The notes beneath the pieces are model-generated. The model was not told where the DNA came from. It ran no database searches and was given only the letters and a program-made list of their open reading frames with translations. From positions 15,062,538 to 15,126,537 of the forward strand of contig OU744446.1 in the NCBI GenBank assembly GCA_916610825.1: DNA of 64,000 nucleotides. The letters run 5' to 3'. Below, in pieces: positions 25,579 through 38,258 of this stretch. The position numbers and the translations under genes are program-made. This DNA is from Haliclystus octoradiatus (Eukaryota > Cnidaria > Staurozoa > Stauromedusae > Haliclystidae). How positions within the stretch are numbered: the first letter of the stretch is position 1; each line of letters begins with the position of its first letter.

Positions 25579-28500
25579 ATGGAAAGTTTATATGATTTTA
25601 AAATCCTTATGATGCTGATATTTATGCTGCTCCTTTATTGTCCCTCTCTATCTATGACTTCATTGTCATTCAAACTACAGAAAATTTCAGCTAATAGTAA
25701 GGTAAATTTTACAGAATTAGCAAAATGTATATTACGACATAAAGATAAAGTTAAAAGTCCTTCGTCTATCTATGTGACTCATTCTGGTATCTGCGAAGTT
25801 TTAAACACATCGACAGTGTCAAGCAGCAATCCAGATAATGCAGAAATGGCAAATTTCAGTGTTGCGGTAAGTGGATCTAGTATATCTATATATCATATAA
25901 ATATATATCATCTGTCAATATGTGATGAACTCTCTTCTACCATCATTAACCATCACTGAATAAGGTTGCTCCTATGCATAGACTTACATAGACTGCTGAC
26001 GAAAATACGCAACATGGGGAATAAAGATGGCTGACGCAAAGGACTTATTTTAGCGCTCTCCTCATTGACATTTTCTAATGATTTGATCAATCCTAAAAAC
26101 TCTTTTGCAATGTAAACTCTAAACAATATGTTCTCACTGTCATAGAAAGATAGTTTAAACAGGATTTTCCTGCCAGCGAAGCGAGATTTGTTCATAGGAT
26201 CACAATTATTTTCAAACATTTATGAATAATTTAAAATCACACCGAGAGACAAAGAAAGATAAAAATAAAAAAAAATACCATTTACCTTCAGATACGATTA
26301 AAAAATAGACACATTAACTCATGATTGATGCAACTTGAAATTGGTAGTCATAAAGAACTATTTATCAACAAAAAATCTGTTTCATTCAGAAACAAAAATT
26401 GCTCAAAACGTGGCTTAAAATTTCACGGTTTTCAAGCCTCTGTTTTGGTCCTCTGCGTCAGCCATTATGGATGCCCATGGTCGTCATGTGTTTTCCATCA
26501 AGTTTGGCAATGGAATAAGCAGTCTTTGTAAGTCTATGATCCTATGTCATAGAGGCTCTGTCATTATTGAGATATGCACATCAAAATCATCCTCTCCCTG
26601 ACAGTGGCCAACATCAAACATTAATTCAAATATATTACATTTTACAAATCAATATCAAGTAGCTCATTATACGTTACATCAAGATATTTTAATTAGAACT
26701 AGGATAGTGCAACTCAAAACTGAAATTTTACGTATTTTAAAAAGGGAAAAACTTTATCCCACCTCCAAGAAAATGAACCAAATAAAATATATGCAAAAAA
26801 GCAATGTAAATCCATTAAAATTTGTTTTTTCTACCGGTAGGGACAGTAAAGTTGCGAACTAAGCGTTCTATCTGTTGCTATTTTGATCTGAGCTTTTGAG
26901 ATTCCAAGCAGTAACACGGGGTAGATACGATTGTTCACTTTCCTCCGTATTGGCGGTCTTCTTGGTTAAAATTATTATTCGTAGATCGCTTCAGAGTTCC
27001 CTGGTCAACAATTGAGAGTGTTTTTTACTTCAAAGTGTAAAAGCAGCTCTACATATTTACGCCGTATTTCTGAACCATGGCATTTCCAACTTGAAGGCGA
27101 GACTGCTGTTTAGTAGGGTCTGGCTCGTGCTTTCAACACTTCACTCGTGTCTTCCGCCATTTCTCGTGTAGTGAACATGAATACAAACACGACAAAGTGT
27201 GTGGTAACCCATTTCTAAAATAAAACAATTATCAAAATCAAGTTTGTTTGCATTGCAGAATGTCGGCATTGTACAAAGACGGCAGTGATAACCCTTTGCT
27301 AAGAAATTCTTAGTTCTCATCGACTAACTGACTCTTGTGCACAAAGTTTTATAGCTATTACTCTCAAAGTGTTAACAATACAAAATAAGTCGTCAAGCAG
27401 ATGCTTATAGCTTCATTAATACATTTAGAGATTAAGATTGTAATAATGTCAATTGTGGTATACAAAAGTTTTCTAGAATTCTGTTATAAAATTTTGATAA
27501 GGAAAACCATCGAAATGATGAAAAGCGCGTCCAGCCGAGAAATCAGCTGTAGATAGAATACAATTGATATTCGAGGTAAACTCCTCTTCATGGAGGTAAG
27601 ATAAAGTTTTCCCTTTTAAAAATGTAGGAGTCGACACATGTAAAATCCCAGGTAAGACATCTTCCTTTATTCCATGGGATTTGTGTTAAACCATCTGGGC
27701 TCTTTCCATTGTCTCTGCAGAGGCCGGACGGCTCTAGAAGAGATGGTATTCCAGCTTTGTGGTTGAATATTTCGTTTTACGAATCAAATTTGTATTTAAA
27801 TAGTTTGTTTTGTAATCTATAAAAATAACCAATCATATAGGATGTTATGCTTCGCTACGATCTTGGAGGATGCCACTGGCCTAATAAATTTTCCACAAAA
27901 TCATCAAGAGCTCTCATTCTATCAGCCATCGCCACAATGAAAACAAAGGAAATAAATTTATTGGACACCATATACAAGCAAAAGATTGACGCCTTCAGAC
28001 GCTACACGAATTTATATGTTACCCTCCTATTGGCAGCCAAAGAAGAGGACATTCCCCAACGAGAATTCGTTTAATGTAATGATACATTGTATAAATGATA
28101 CATAATATATTGTTAATTGTGATTTTAATAGTGCTGTACATAATCGTAAGGGTTTTGAACCAATGTATATATATGTAGATGTAATTGAACGCAGGCGCAG
28201 ATCCAGGAATTATTTTATGGGGGTCAAAATTAATTACGTCACTTGCCACACCCATTTTTGACCACGCCCATTTTGTATACCAAAGAAAGATTGAGCGAGA
28301 AGATTTGAGTCAGTCAAAGAATCACATAATGATAAACATACAATTACAATAAATGTTACATTGGAATGGCTATCTTGCAATAAATTTATATAATTTTATC
28401 GAATTTCTCTTCACCAGAACTAGTCTTCAATCTCCACTGTACAATTCAGGTACAATCTGCAATATTGAAAATGGCAATCCACAATTAAGGAATATTTATA

Positions 28501-31500
28501 TGAACTTAGGGCTACTATGAATACGTACACGTATTAAAGGGGTTTAGTATAATATCCCTCAAATATGTGACAAGGCTAAATTCATTTTCGTACTGCCCCC
28601 GTTTTTTATGTCAACAGCGGGGCCGGCTTGTTTTGCTTTCTACTTTAGGTAAACTAATTTTGATGTCGGGCTATATTTAAATCAATTTCTAGAGATATAA
28701 ACAGGGACATGCTGATTGCTCTATGAACACTTAGACACTCATTTTGAATTTCATTCTTAGAAAATTAAATTAAATGAAATCAAATAAAAACTACAATTAC
28801 ATTTATTTCAAACATAAATGAGGGTTTGTAATGGTTCATCTGACTTAGCCCTCTGTACTATGGTTGCTTTTGCAAGGTTCAGAGTTATTTATCTTCTGTT
28901 GACACATTTGAGTTCAGGTTGAAAAGCGACATATATGAACGAGTATATAAACAATATCAATATAACAGAGGTACTTACACATTGCATTCTCCAAGTTATC
29001 TACAAGTTTGTACAATTTCATATATAATTCTTGCACATATTTCTGCAAGTGGATCCATCGGCTTTCCAAATCCATCTTTCAAAAATATCTCGTTGATGAT
29101 TAATGGCAATCAATTCGTAATAATTCGAGGAAAGCTTTCATAAAATAAATAAAATCTTTCTTCATGGCCATTGAAATAAACATGGTTTGTAGAGTTGCTA
29201 TAATTTGTTCTGATGCTTCCACGCTGATAGTCACACGAGACAAAGACCGTTAAATAAAACTGCAGAACTATTTAGCTAAAAGAAGCGCCACGTGAAGTGC
29301 CTTTTGAAGCTGCTTTGAATTTGCGCCGCTGGGCCGCGTGAAGTTGCATGTGAAGCTGCTTTGAATTTATCCAATCAGATATCAAGGCGTGCAACTTCTG
29401 CGAACAGCTTTGCGAACATATTTTAAAAATTACGACCTTGACATACAGGCAAAATTTTCCTCAAATTTAGTGTGTCAAAATTATCACGTGGGGGTGTCAA
29501 TTGTTATTTTTTCTACCAATTCGCCAATCGGTGACTCGAACGAACAAAAGAAGTGGGATAGGCGGTCAAAATAGCTCCCGGATGAGTATGGCAGTCCTGT
29601 TCTTTCCTTGGCAACACGCTGGCAACGAGTATGTCAATTGTTCAAAAGATGAGAAACAGAAACAATAGACGGAATGATAAACAATAGATTTTCTACGACC
29701 GCAAAACTGTAATCGTGACGTTGTTGTGGATCTTTTCTACTGCCGCAGCATACCGCAACACCGCTTGAATCACGTCAGTATATTACGTAATCTAATACAA
29801 CTACTGAAGAAATCGTAACTCTGAACGAAATTCAATACGAATGCGATCATTACGATCATCTACAATAATTTATTACAAAATAAATACAAAAATTAAATAT
29901 TGAGAATTTATACTTAAAAATGATCGAATAGAAGATAAAAAGGAAAGATAAGTTTGATAAAAATATAAAAATATATTTATTCAGAAGAACGAAACGATGA
30001 CGCTATTTATAATGACGTCATCTTAAAATTTATCTAAAAAATTTAGGGGTGTCATTTGCCATACTTGCACCCCTCTGGATCCGCGCCTGATTGAACGTAA
30101 GAAAAAGGGGATTGCTCGATTGAACAACACCGTCTACAAAATATATAGGAAGTGCGTTGTACGGATTTTATTCACGAGTGTAACGTATCATAAAACGAAC
30201 AAACGAATCTCTGCGAGCAAACAAGTTTTATGATACAAAACAGCCAGTGAATAAATTATGTGCAAAGCTCACCCTATGAAGTTTTCTTTTGAGCCTCAAC
30301 TTTCGAGATTAATTCATTTTGGCATGGGAAAACTAATCCCAAAATGTAAACGGCTCAAAGTCAACGCCTAATGTATAGATAGCTTATCTGAAAGATGATA
30401 CTATTTTGCATCAATCCACCGGATTCTTTTTGTTTAATTAGTATTATCCTCGCTGTGTGGATAATAAAATTTAAATCTCCTGCATGAAGAACGTTTTATT
30501 TTATGATTTGATAACATCATTTCTTTATTTCTTTATTTATTCGATATTAATTATTTGGAATTTATTTGATTCTAGGAGTTGATTATAATCAGTATATCAT
30601 TATCATACGATTGTATATATCATTATTGAATTGATAAAGTAAATAAACGATATAAATAAAAGCTTAACAAGTCTAACTTGAATTATTACGTAGAGGAAAT
30701 TTTGCGTACCGATTGACCTCACTGGGGCAATGCTTGAAGTGATCACAGTGAAGCATATTTATGATCTTCCAAACCTGAAAATTTGAGAGTTTGACCGCAT
30801 CAATTTCCTTGAAGATGTAAATGATTTATATATCGGTTTAATGTCTATATTTGAGCACTTGAATAATGTTTACAAAGTCTCTGCAAATTTATCCCATAAA
30901 TTTTTCTTTTTTGGATTTTCTCAAAAATGGATTTATAGATGTTATTTTGAATGTTCAACACATTGTCACCTTGTTATTTGACTAAACCTTTTAATTTCAG
31001 CAAATAGATCAGCAAGGCGAGTAATAATAATTACATAATAATTTCGCTCTTTTTTCGTTGATAAAAATTATTGCAGCGGTTTTATTTTTCGTGTTTTATT
31101 CACGGAGTGATATTATAATGAATTATTGTATTAAACGAAGCTCTAAAACGAATCATTGTAAGCATTGTTAATTATTTGCTCGAATCCTCATTCAGACGAA
31201 GGACTTGTGATTTACAAGGTTTTTTTTCCCAGGGTTTTCATTTTCCTGCGGTAAACATCGTATAGCGTACACTGATTGGTTATATTGTTTTTCATGTGTG
31301 AGGAAAACTACAGCATATAAAGGCACTGATTGGCTTAGGCTACTATAAATCACAAACGGGTGGAAAATATATTCACGGTTTCTTACTGACAAATATCGCT
31401 GGTTATGGAATAACAAAATGTATAAAGTTGGTGTAATTGTGAGACACGATCATTCTTCAGCTATAGTAATCCAACAAGTTGTAATAAAGTTGATTTGATT

Positions 31501-34500
31501 GCATTGTGATTGCAGTATATTTCGAGAGTCATGTAAAATAATGACCTTGTAAACTGTATCACACTTTGGTAGAGTAGCGTATGACAGTATAGTAACAAAA
31601 TAGAGGACTATATAAGGTAACGAAAAACAAGAAAGTATTTTGTCAATGATTTTCATTTCAATGATTTCACATCTCATAAATGTGCATGGAATAGGCAGAA
31701 AATACAACTGACAAATGCTATAAACCGTTATAAATTAATAAAATATTATAGAAATCAACTAATGTACTGATGAAGATTTCACTGTAAAGCTTTTATGATG
31801 CTGGAACTAGCGCCGGCTAAATGAGGGCAACACTGCTAATTTCAGATACTCCATGGTCAGTCAATCGAACCTTATAAAACGTGAATATACTCCTCTTTAA
31901 GCCTTTTATTGGGAATGTTAGACACTCACCTTTCGGTAATTACGGCTTTGTTAAACTGGTAAATCAAGTTTTAATGCACTATGATAAATTTAAAATACTT
32001 CATCCTTTTAAACATAATTAAAATGAAATCTTCTAGTCCAGCGATAGTTCCCAAACATCTCATCAACAATGACTGTTCAATTGTTGTTCAATTGATTTGG
32101 ATATTGGCTCACAATAGTATTACTAATTATTTACATCCCTCTTGTATATGGCACAAAAATAAACATATTTTTGGCAAATGATAGCAGTACTATAAGCTTC
32201 TATTTTATCTTCAACAGGCACCTCAAGAATGCAATGTTGGTGTTGCTGCCTTATACGGTAAGTAAAACATTTTTTAGCAAGAGAGTATCATATAAGGATT
32301 GTCGCCATTCGCCAGTTAATCAAAATTATATTGACGATAAATGGTGCGGATACAAAGCAATGAGTGACTAAAATCAGAATTGCCGCAATAATCCTCTTTG
32401 GAGTTTAAAAGTTATGAGGTGAGATAAACATTGTTTTCCCGCGTTTTTCACTAGCGGCTGATATTAACAATGAGAAATGTGAAACCGACAAGGGCCTCTG
32501 AAGAGGCTTCTACCAATGAAGAAGATTTATTTTTATGAAACATCCAACGAGATTTCAACATTTGGTAAAGTGGAGTATCTCGTGAGACAGTATATTAACA
32601 TCATGACTTGATGTTGATCAATCAATGCAGTTGGAGATGCCAAATTATTGGGTGCAGGTCCAGAATGGTTACGAAATGCTAGGATAGTCCTCCCAGCCAT
32701 TGTTAACCGCGACGAGTTATTTCCTTGGGCAGCCACATACTCTGCTTGCTGGAAGGTTTGGTTTGATCAATTCACAGTTTCCACAAAACAAATGAGTTCC
32801 GAACTGCAGAGCCAGGAATTTGCTTAAAATTTAATGGCAGTGTGTTATAACACATACATTGAATTTGCATTAAAACCAATCTTATAATGACAGCATTATC
32901 AACCAGAGTGAAGGTTAATTTCCATCCTAAGCCAGGCAAGATGCTACCGATTGTAAAAGTAATTGCAATGGTATTTATAAGGCAGATTACAATAAACAGG
33001 AAAAACATCATGATATATAACCAGTAGTAGTAGTAGTAGTATAGACAGTCACATTATAGGAATGTGCCGTCCCTCTTACGCCTTACATATTTGCTACATA
33101 AAGAACGCCACAAAACACGGTCAGACATAGCTGACAAAGAAACTTTTAAATAACACAATTCACGATACAAAACATTATGAAAAGATACTACTCTACCATA
33201 GCCCCGTCGAAGCATCTCCTTCGGTTGCCAATGAAGGATGTCATGCAGCGGTTGAGGGGCATACGTCTTTGATCTTTCGATGTGACCTAAAAAAGACATC
33301 TGACGTTGGTGAGCAATAGCAGAGGCAGAAGGGGAAAGTTTCCTAAGTTTAGCAGTAGACAGTAAGTTGGGCCAATGTACTCCTAAAGCATGCCGAAGCA
33401 TGGCGTCATAAGCTGAGTCAAGTCGGGTCAATAGTGAGGTTGATAGAACCCACGTTTCAGAAGCATATAATAGAACAGGTTCTATCGTGTGTCTGAACAG
33501 TCTTAACTTAACGTCAGTGTTGACATTGGACGCCCAGAATTTATTCAGACCTCTAATGGCTGCCCAAGCCTGGCCTCTACGTTGTGTTAAATCAAAACCA
33601 TATATATAACCAACCACATCACATACACGATATTAACACATTTTGTGTAATTGACAAAAGCCAAACCATTTATTGCCTAAAATCAATCACATGAGTTGTG
33701 AGTGAGTCTATCACCGTTGTCCAATATAGTTCCAATATATGATTAGATAACGATTGGCAAAGTTAGAATAAAATGATCAAAGGAAATTAATATATTGACT
33801 TGATATATCACCATAACTTGAAACTGCTATCAGACTCCAAGTAAAAGTAAGCAAAAGGGAGTGATAAGCTTTTAGATAGAATTAAGGTCAGTAAGCTTAG
33901 TGGAATTAACGAGACATAATTGAAATATAAAATTTCGCTTTTAGTTGTGATTTTGAAGGATCAAAGAAAATGGCTTTCCTGCCTGAGATAAATTTGACAA
34001 ATTGACCTTAAAGGGTCAAACCGGACCGGCAGCCTTTGCATTCAACTTTTTCAAAATGGAGTCTCGCACCTTTTTTATCAACGTCATAGCATTCCTCATA
34101 AAGTCATAATGTCATTTGAGCCGTAACAACTTTTTGATTTTGTATGAATATTTGAAAAACAACATGAAAACAGGAGCAAAACAATGCGAATTGAATAAGG
34201 ATAACGAAAACTATGGTAATTATGTACGACCGTGAAACAATAACATCAATCCATGCGAAACAGTCTAAAATTTTTATCAAAACATACTCAAACCACAGAG
34301 AGAAATACACGAAGGCATGGCAAAACTGATCAATAATAAAATACTCTTTTAATTAATTTTGCTGTAGAAATTGATATATTCCACGGGTCCAGAAACTACA
34401 TATGATGTTTATTTCATCTCGGTCGAAGTTCCATAAATATCTAGTGTGATTGAAAATAGAAATACAAAATAAGCTGTTGATTTGAGGTTGTGAAAATGGA

Positions 34501-37500
34501 GCTTCGTTTTTTCTTCTTTGAAGGAATCTCGCATTGATAGGTTTGTAAACAGGAAAACAGTATCAAATCTTCACAGGTGTTCCTTTAGAAAAAATTCCTT
34601 ATATCATATAATATTGGTAAATTTTGTAACGGTCTTTGAAAATCACGAAATTTAGGTAAAACTTTGTTATTGTTTATCGTCACAGCATGTGAACAGATAT
34701 CCTGATGTATAAGTGAAAGCTCTTGAGTTATCGGTGGCCTTCTACATGCTCCTTCGCTTTTACCACCATGTTCTGGCTCTCCAGGAAACTTGGCATTCGT
34801 GTTATTAAAATTATCGAAGATTAGAAATAAGGTGTACGCTAGTAAGTAAAGCTCTTGTTCAAGAATGGTTCAAAAATATTTTACGACAAACACATTGTAA
34901 TTGTAATTGTAATTGTAATATCACGTGCCCCCTTTGCCATACTATGGCAAGCATATCATCAACTGAGTGCAAGGCGAATTTACATTTTTTTGTTGTTGTT
35001 GTCTCATTATTTATTGTTTATACATTGTTAAGTTTATTTAATATTCATTTAATCTATTAGTCAAGTAATGGTTATACTCCAAATCTATTATCATTATTAT
35101 TATTTTCATTATTATATTATCATAATTATAGTTATAAAATTATTATTATGATTATTTATTATTTTATTTTTTTTTATACTCGATATTTTCTTTTAGTTAA
35201 TGTTTCTCTAGCTTCAATGTACGTTTTTAGCCACGTGTTAGCTTTACGAAGGCCAAACAGTTCTGCCTTTTCAAAGTCCTCGATTACTATAGTGTGTTCA
35301 CTAGCGTTGGTACTATTAATCATCTTTTTTATAACAGTACATTTGATTATGTGTTCTATCGTTTCTAACTCTTCCTGACCAAAATGGCATACTCTAGTTT
35401 TCCCAAAATTGTTTTCTATGTCATGCATTTCCAATCGCAAATGCAACAACTCACTTGCCTCGCTTACACCAACTTCTTTTAAATAATCTTGCATTTGGTA
35501 CTGTTGTTCCTTCTGGTGTCGTAATTTTTTCATCTTTGCCTCCATCTCTATACTAACTCTTTCCACATTTTCCTGGATCTTCTCCTTGACAACTCTTTTC
35601 CATTCTTGCTTATTCATCTGACTTGGGCATGCTTCGTTAACTCCAATTTCTTTTGCTATTCGCTTTGTTTCACCGTACCAACTGTCCTCTCTATCTGCTT
35701 TAATTTGTTCTTTCAGAATCTGTGTTCCTAGTCTTTCCTCGTCTGATGTTTGCAACGTGTGGAATAATATCAAACGTTGGTAAGAGATATACATCTTAAT
35801 TGGCCAAATGCCAGTTTCTTTGAGAATGCCCCAATAAGGTGTGCTATCTTTTAATGTTAAAATCCTTCTTAATGCTCAACCCTGCACCCTCTCCAATCTC
35901 TTAATGTCACATTTTCTCAAATTCCACACATCCAGGTTAAATATAATAGTCGGAATTACTGTTTTTTCATACATAATTAATTGCGCATTTGTGCTATGCT
36001 TTCCAAGAGTTCTTTCGTTTCCTATTCTTTGCAATTCTTTTATAATTCCATTAATACTGAATTCAATCTGTTCTATTTGCTTTTCTGGTGTTCCATTGCT
36101 AGTTAACCAATTACCAAGGTACTTGTACTCAAATGCTCGACTTACTGTTCCTCTTGTTAATTGTATATCTGCATTTTCCTCTTTTCTCCTCCCCGCTTTT
36201 ACTATTATATACTTTGTCTTATCAATATTGAAGGTGAATTTCTTTTTTTCCTCTATTAATCGCAAATTTACTCCAACATTTTTTATCATTTGCTTTGTAC
36301 CTGCAGCAGCAATATCATCCACATAGATTAGTGCATTGATTGAGAAACTAGAAGATACCATTGTACTGGAAGTAAGGCCGATACTGTTTATTCTATCAGT
36401 ACTAACACAACACAGTTGTGGACCATACACAGTGCTTTGTTTAACGATGTTCTGCACTTTAATGTTCGACGTTGGTCCGTGCGGTGTGCGGATGATGATA
36501 TTTGCTTCCCGATTGAGATTCTTAATAGTAGTAACCTCTCTTGCCCACATACAAGCACCATGAAGTCTACTAGGCAGTCTTCCAGCCACAGCCTATCAAA
36601 GCACTTTTCTGCATCTGCAAATACTATAAATGTATTCTTGTTCATTCTTTTGTTGTTAGTTAGTATCATCGTCAGAGCTAACCAATTATCTTTTATCGAT
36701 CGATTTCTTCTTCCTCCGTTTTGATAACAGGTAAACTCAACGTCATATTTTGTTTTTCCATTATACTCTTTTCGTATATCTTGCTTCGTATGCTTGTTAA
36801 AAACAAACCTTTTCTATTTTTCATTTCTGATTTGGACCCTTTGTTCTTATGTATTGATTTTATTTCCATACATCCCATTGGGATGGTATAGTATTTTCCA
36901 CTGATAATTTATTAAATAGTTTTGTAAGTGATATTATCATTTCTGGTCCACCTTGCATAACCATTTCATTTCACCAACCTTCACTATCTGAAGCTTTTTT
37001 ACGTTTAAGTCTATTTACAGTACTTCTTACTTCTTCTGTGGTATATATCAGTTGTGTTTGTTCTTCGCCTTTCGTTACTATACTCGTCAGTTTTTCATGG
37101 AAGCTATTTTCAGTGTCCAACTCACTTCTCAATGTTGGTCGGTCTCTGCTAAACAAATTCTGGTAAAAATTTTGATATACTTGTAATATACATAACGTGT
37201 CTTCTTGTCTGTCTCCTGTCATTCTAGACGAGGCAAAGCCATGCTTGGAAACGAGTGTTTGAATTTTACGTGAACTATTCAAAGTGTGCGCGCGCAAGGT
37301 TTCCCGGTCTGTTTTGACCCTTTAATGGAAATACAGCAGCAAAATGATCAAAGTTTGCTGTGCTTCATAATTGGTGCAAAAATGGTAGAATGCGTATTAA
37401 TTGAAACACTCGCAATTACAATTTCTATTAAACAGAGGAATAATTGCGGCACATTCATTGTAGCACGGACTCCAAATCGATATTTCACAAGCGAGGCTCT

Positions 37501-38187
37501 GTGTTTATTATATAAAAAAATTACTACTAATGTTATGTTGCAGTCCCTTTGATTGAAATCGAAAATAGCAATCTGTGTAGTTTCGAATGTAACTGCTTTA
37601 AAGTGTTTAGAGTATAGAAAATCAAATTTTCCAATGTAAAATTAGCTTTTGATTTATTATCACTTCAAGCTTGTGCAATTATTTAATTAAATGTAAATGG
37701 ATTTTAATTTTCGTCTTATTTTCAAGGTACATATCTCCGATCAAATGGTATATCTTATATTGCGGATGGAGCAACAAATTTGTTATTTATCACAAAAGTG
37801 ATGGTGAAAAATCCAGGTTTTGCAAAATTGTGGAGAGTGGACAATCAAGCAGCTAGATCTGGAAAGCTAGTAATATTCAAAAAAGTATCGACATCACAAT
37901 ATCAAGTAATATTTGTACAGAACTATTCAGTTTCTTCAGGACTTCATGAAATTTCTATTACAGGATTCGTTGATATTGAACCTGGCTATTTTATTGGTTT
38001 TGGGAACACTGGTGCAGGAAGTATAGCGTTCTCCGGTTCAAACAATCCTGAAGACATAGTCACTGCTGTTAGTCTACCAACTGATATAGCTAAAGGAAGT
38101 ATTGTCAATGTAGGAAGTCCTAGCTACAGCGGAGGAAGAATTTACTTAATTTCCATCGAGGTCGCTGATTCATTTTGTATCGAGTGA
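25579..38187 (+). CDS. Secreted protein of unknown function, beta-rich C-terminal domain, three exons (paralogue 1)
   Basis: Exons 25579-25866, 32218-32257 and 37727-38187 join in phases 0 and 1 to give 262 residues. The ATG at 25579 is chosen because a signal peptide follows directly ([20 protein letters not shown]). Residues 30-96 contain AKC and GIC cysteines. Exon 2 encodes only [13 protein letters not shown] plus a split Gly. Exon 3 (about residues 110-262) is beta-rich and Gly-rich, with [28 protein letters not shown] and GSIAFSG, resembling the jelly-roll-like domain of many invertebrate secreted proteins; this is inference. The N-terminal Cys pattern faintly recalls a PAN/apple domain. 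Both introns carry transposons. An AATAAA follows the stop by 65 bp. The second copy at 45576 supports the exon structure. Confidence 0.8.
25971..26540. mobile_element. MITE in intron 1 of paralogue 1
   Basis: The left segment CATAGACTTACATAGACTGC and the right segment GCAGTCTTTGTAAGTCTATG are inverse copies. Further inward GGCTGACGCAAAGGAC on the left answers GTCCTCTGCGTCAGCC on the right. The arms are about 90 bp. No frame. Confidence 0.75.
27847..28074 (+). CDS. Possible short gene or terminal exon, unknown
   Basis: A 75-codon frame with balanced composition ([20 protein letters not shown], then [19 protein letters not shown]). It is preceded by a plausible acceptor (CATATAG at 27834-27840), from which the frame stays open through GATGTT to the ATG. 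No upstream exon could be paired with it and no family is recognised. It lies inside intron 1 of the secreted-protein gene on the same strand. Confidence 0.25.
   Translation: MLRYDLGGCHWPNKFSTKSSRALILSAIATMKTKEINLLDTIYKQKIDAFRRYTNLYVTLLLAAKEEDIPQREFV
28192..30089. mobile_element. Non-autonomous hAT transposon with intact target duplication
   Basis: The left end CAGGCGCAGATCCAGG and right end TCTGGATCCGCGCCTG are inverse copies with minor changes. A perfect 8-bp direct repeat ATTGAACG flanks it (28184-28191 and 30090-30097). It is 1898 bp long with only short chance frames. It contains an imperfect internal duplication around 29286-29375 (GTGAAG and GAAGCTGCTTTGAATTT repeated). Confidence 0.9.
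30098..32217. other. Rest of intron 1 of paralogue 1
   Basis: AT-rich, with short chance frames only. No repeat ends or domains recognised. Confidence 0.45.
32218..32257 (+). CDS. Exon 2 (40 bp) of the secreted-protein gene, paralogue 1
   Basis: The acceptor is CAACAG and the donor GTAAGT. It reads [14 protein letters not shown] in phase with both neighbours. The same micro-exon is found in paralogue 2 at 55818-55848. Confidence 0.8.
33054..33617 (-). pseudogene. RTE/I-like LINE fragment, C-terminal end
   Basis: A 187-codon minus-strand frame matches the region after the reverse transcriptase core of LINEs with a 'LYASETW' motif: [20 protein letters not shown], then [19 protein letters not shown], then FLGHIERS and SMSDRVLW-like text near the end ([14 protein letters not shown]). 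It is strongly 5'-truncated. A (TAG)n run at 33023-33041 lies just past its 3' end in this orientation, as is common for RTE-type insertions. It sits antisense in intron 2 of the secreted-protein gene. Confidence 0.8.
33618..35173. other. Intron 2 sequence without recognised features
   Basis: Only short frames. A (TAATTG)n-like run occurs at 34897-34918, and ATT-rich low-complexity DNA at 35085-35170. Confidence 0.45.
35174..37297 (-). pseudogene. Broken non-LTR retrotransposon reverse transcriptase
   Basis: Minus-strand frames in order: 37297-36971 ([11 protein letters not shown], then [17 protein letters not shown], the region before the RT fingers), 36878-36693, 36669-36388 (motif [21 protein letters not shown]), 36589-35876 ([16 protein letters not shown], then motif [12 protein letters not shown] and [15 protein letters not shown]), and 35794-35174 with a Cys/His cluster ([19 protein letters not shown]). 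Frameshifts separate the blocks. The C-H-C cluster at the end resembles the zinc knuckle of several LINE ORF2 proteins. The clade is uncertain and no endonuclease is visible. Confidence 0.75.
37727..38187 (+). CDS. Exon 3 of the secreted-protein gene, paralogue 1
   Basis: It starts after TTCAAG, completes the split glycine (G|GT) and encodes 152 residues to a TGA. It holds the whole beta-rich domain, beginning [17 protein letters not shown]. Confidence 0.85.
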
Positions 38188-38252
38188 TCAACGATTTCAA
38201 ACAGTTATATTTCATTTACCTCATTCCAGACAGTGTATGAACGTAATATTCA

Positions 38253-38258
38253 AATAAA
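38253..38258 (+). promoter_or_regulatory. Poly(A) signal AATAAA of paralogue 1
   Basis: Canonical hexamer 65 bp after the stop codon of the three-exon gene. Confidence 0.7.
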
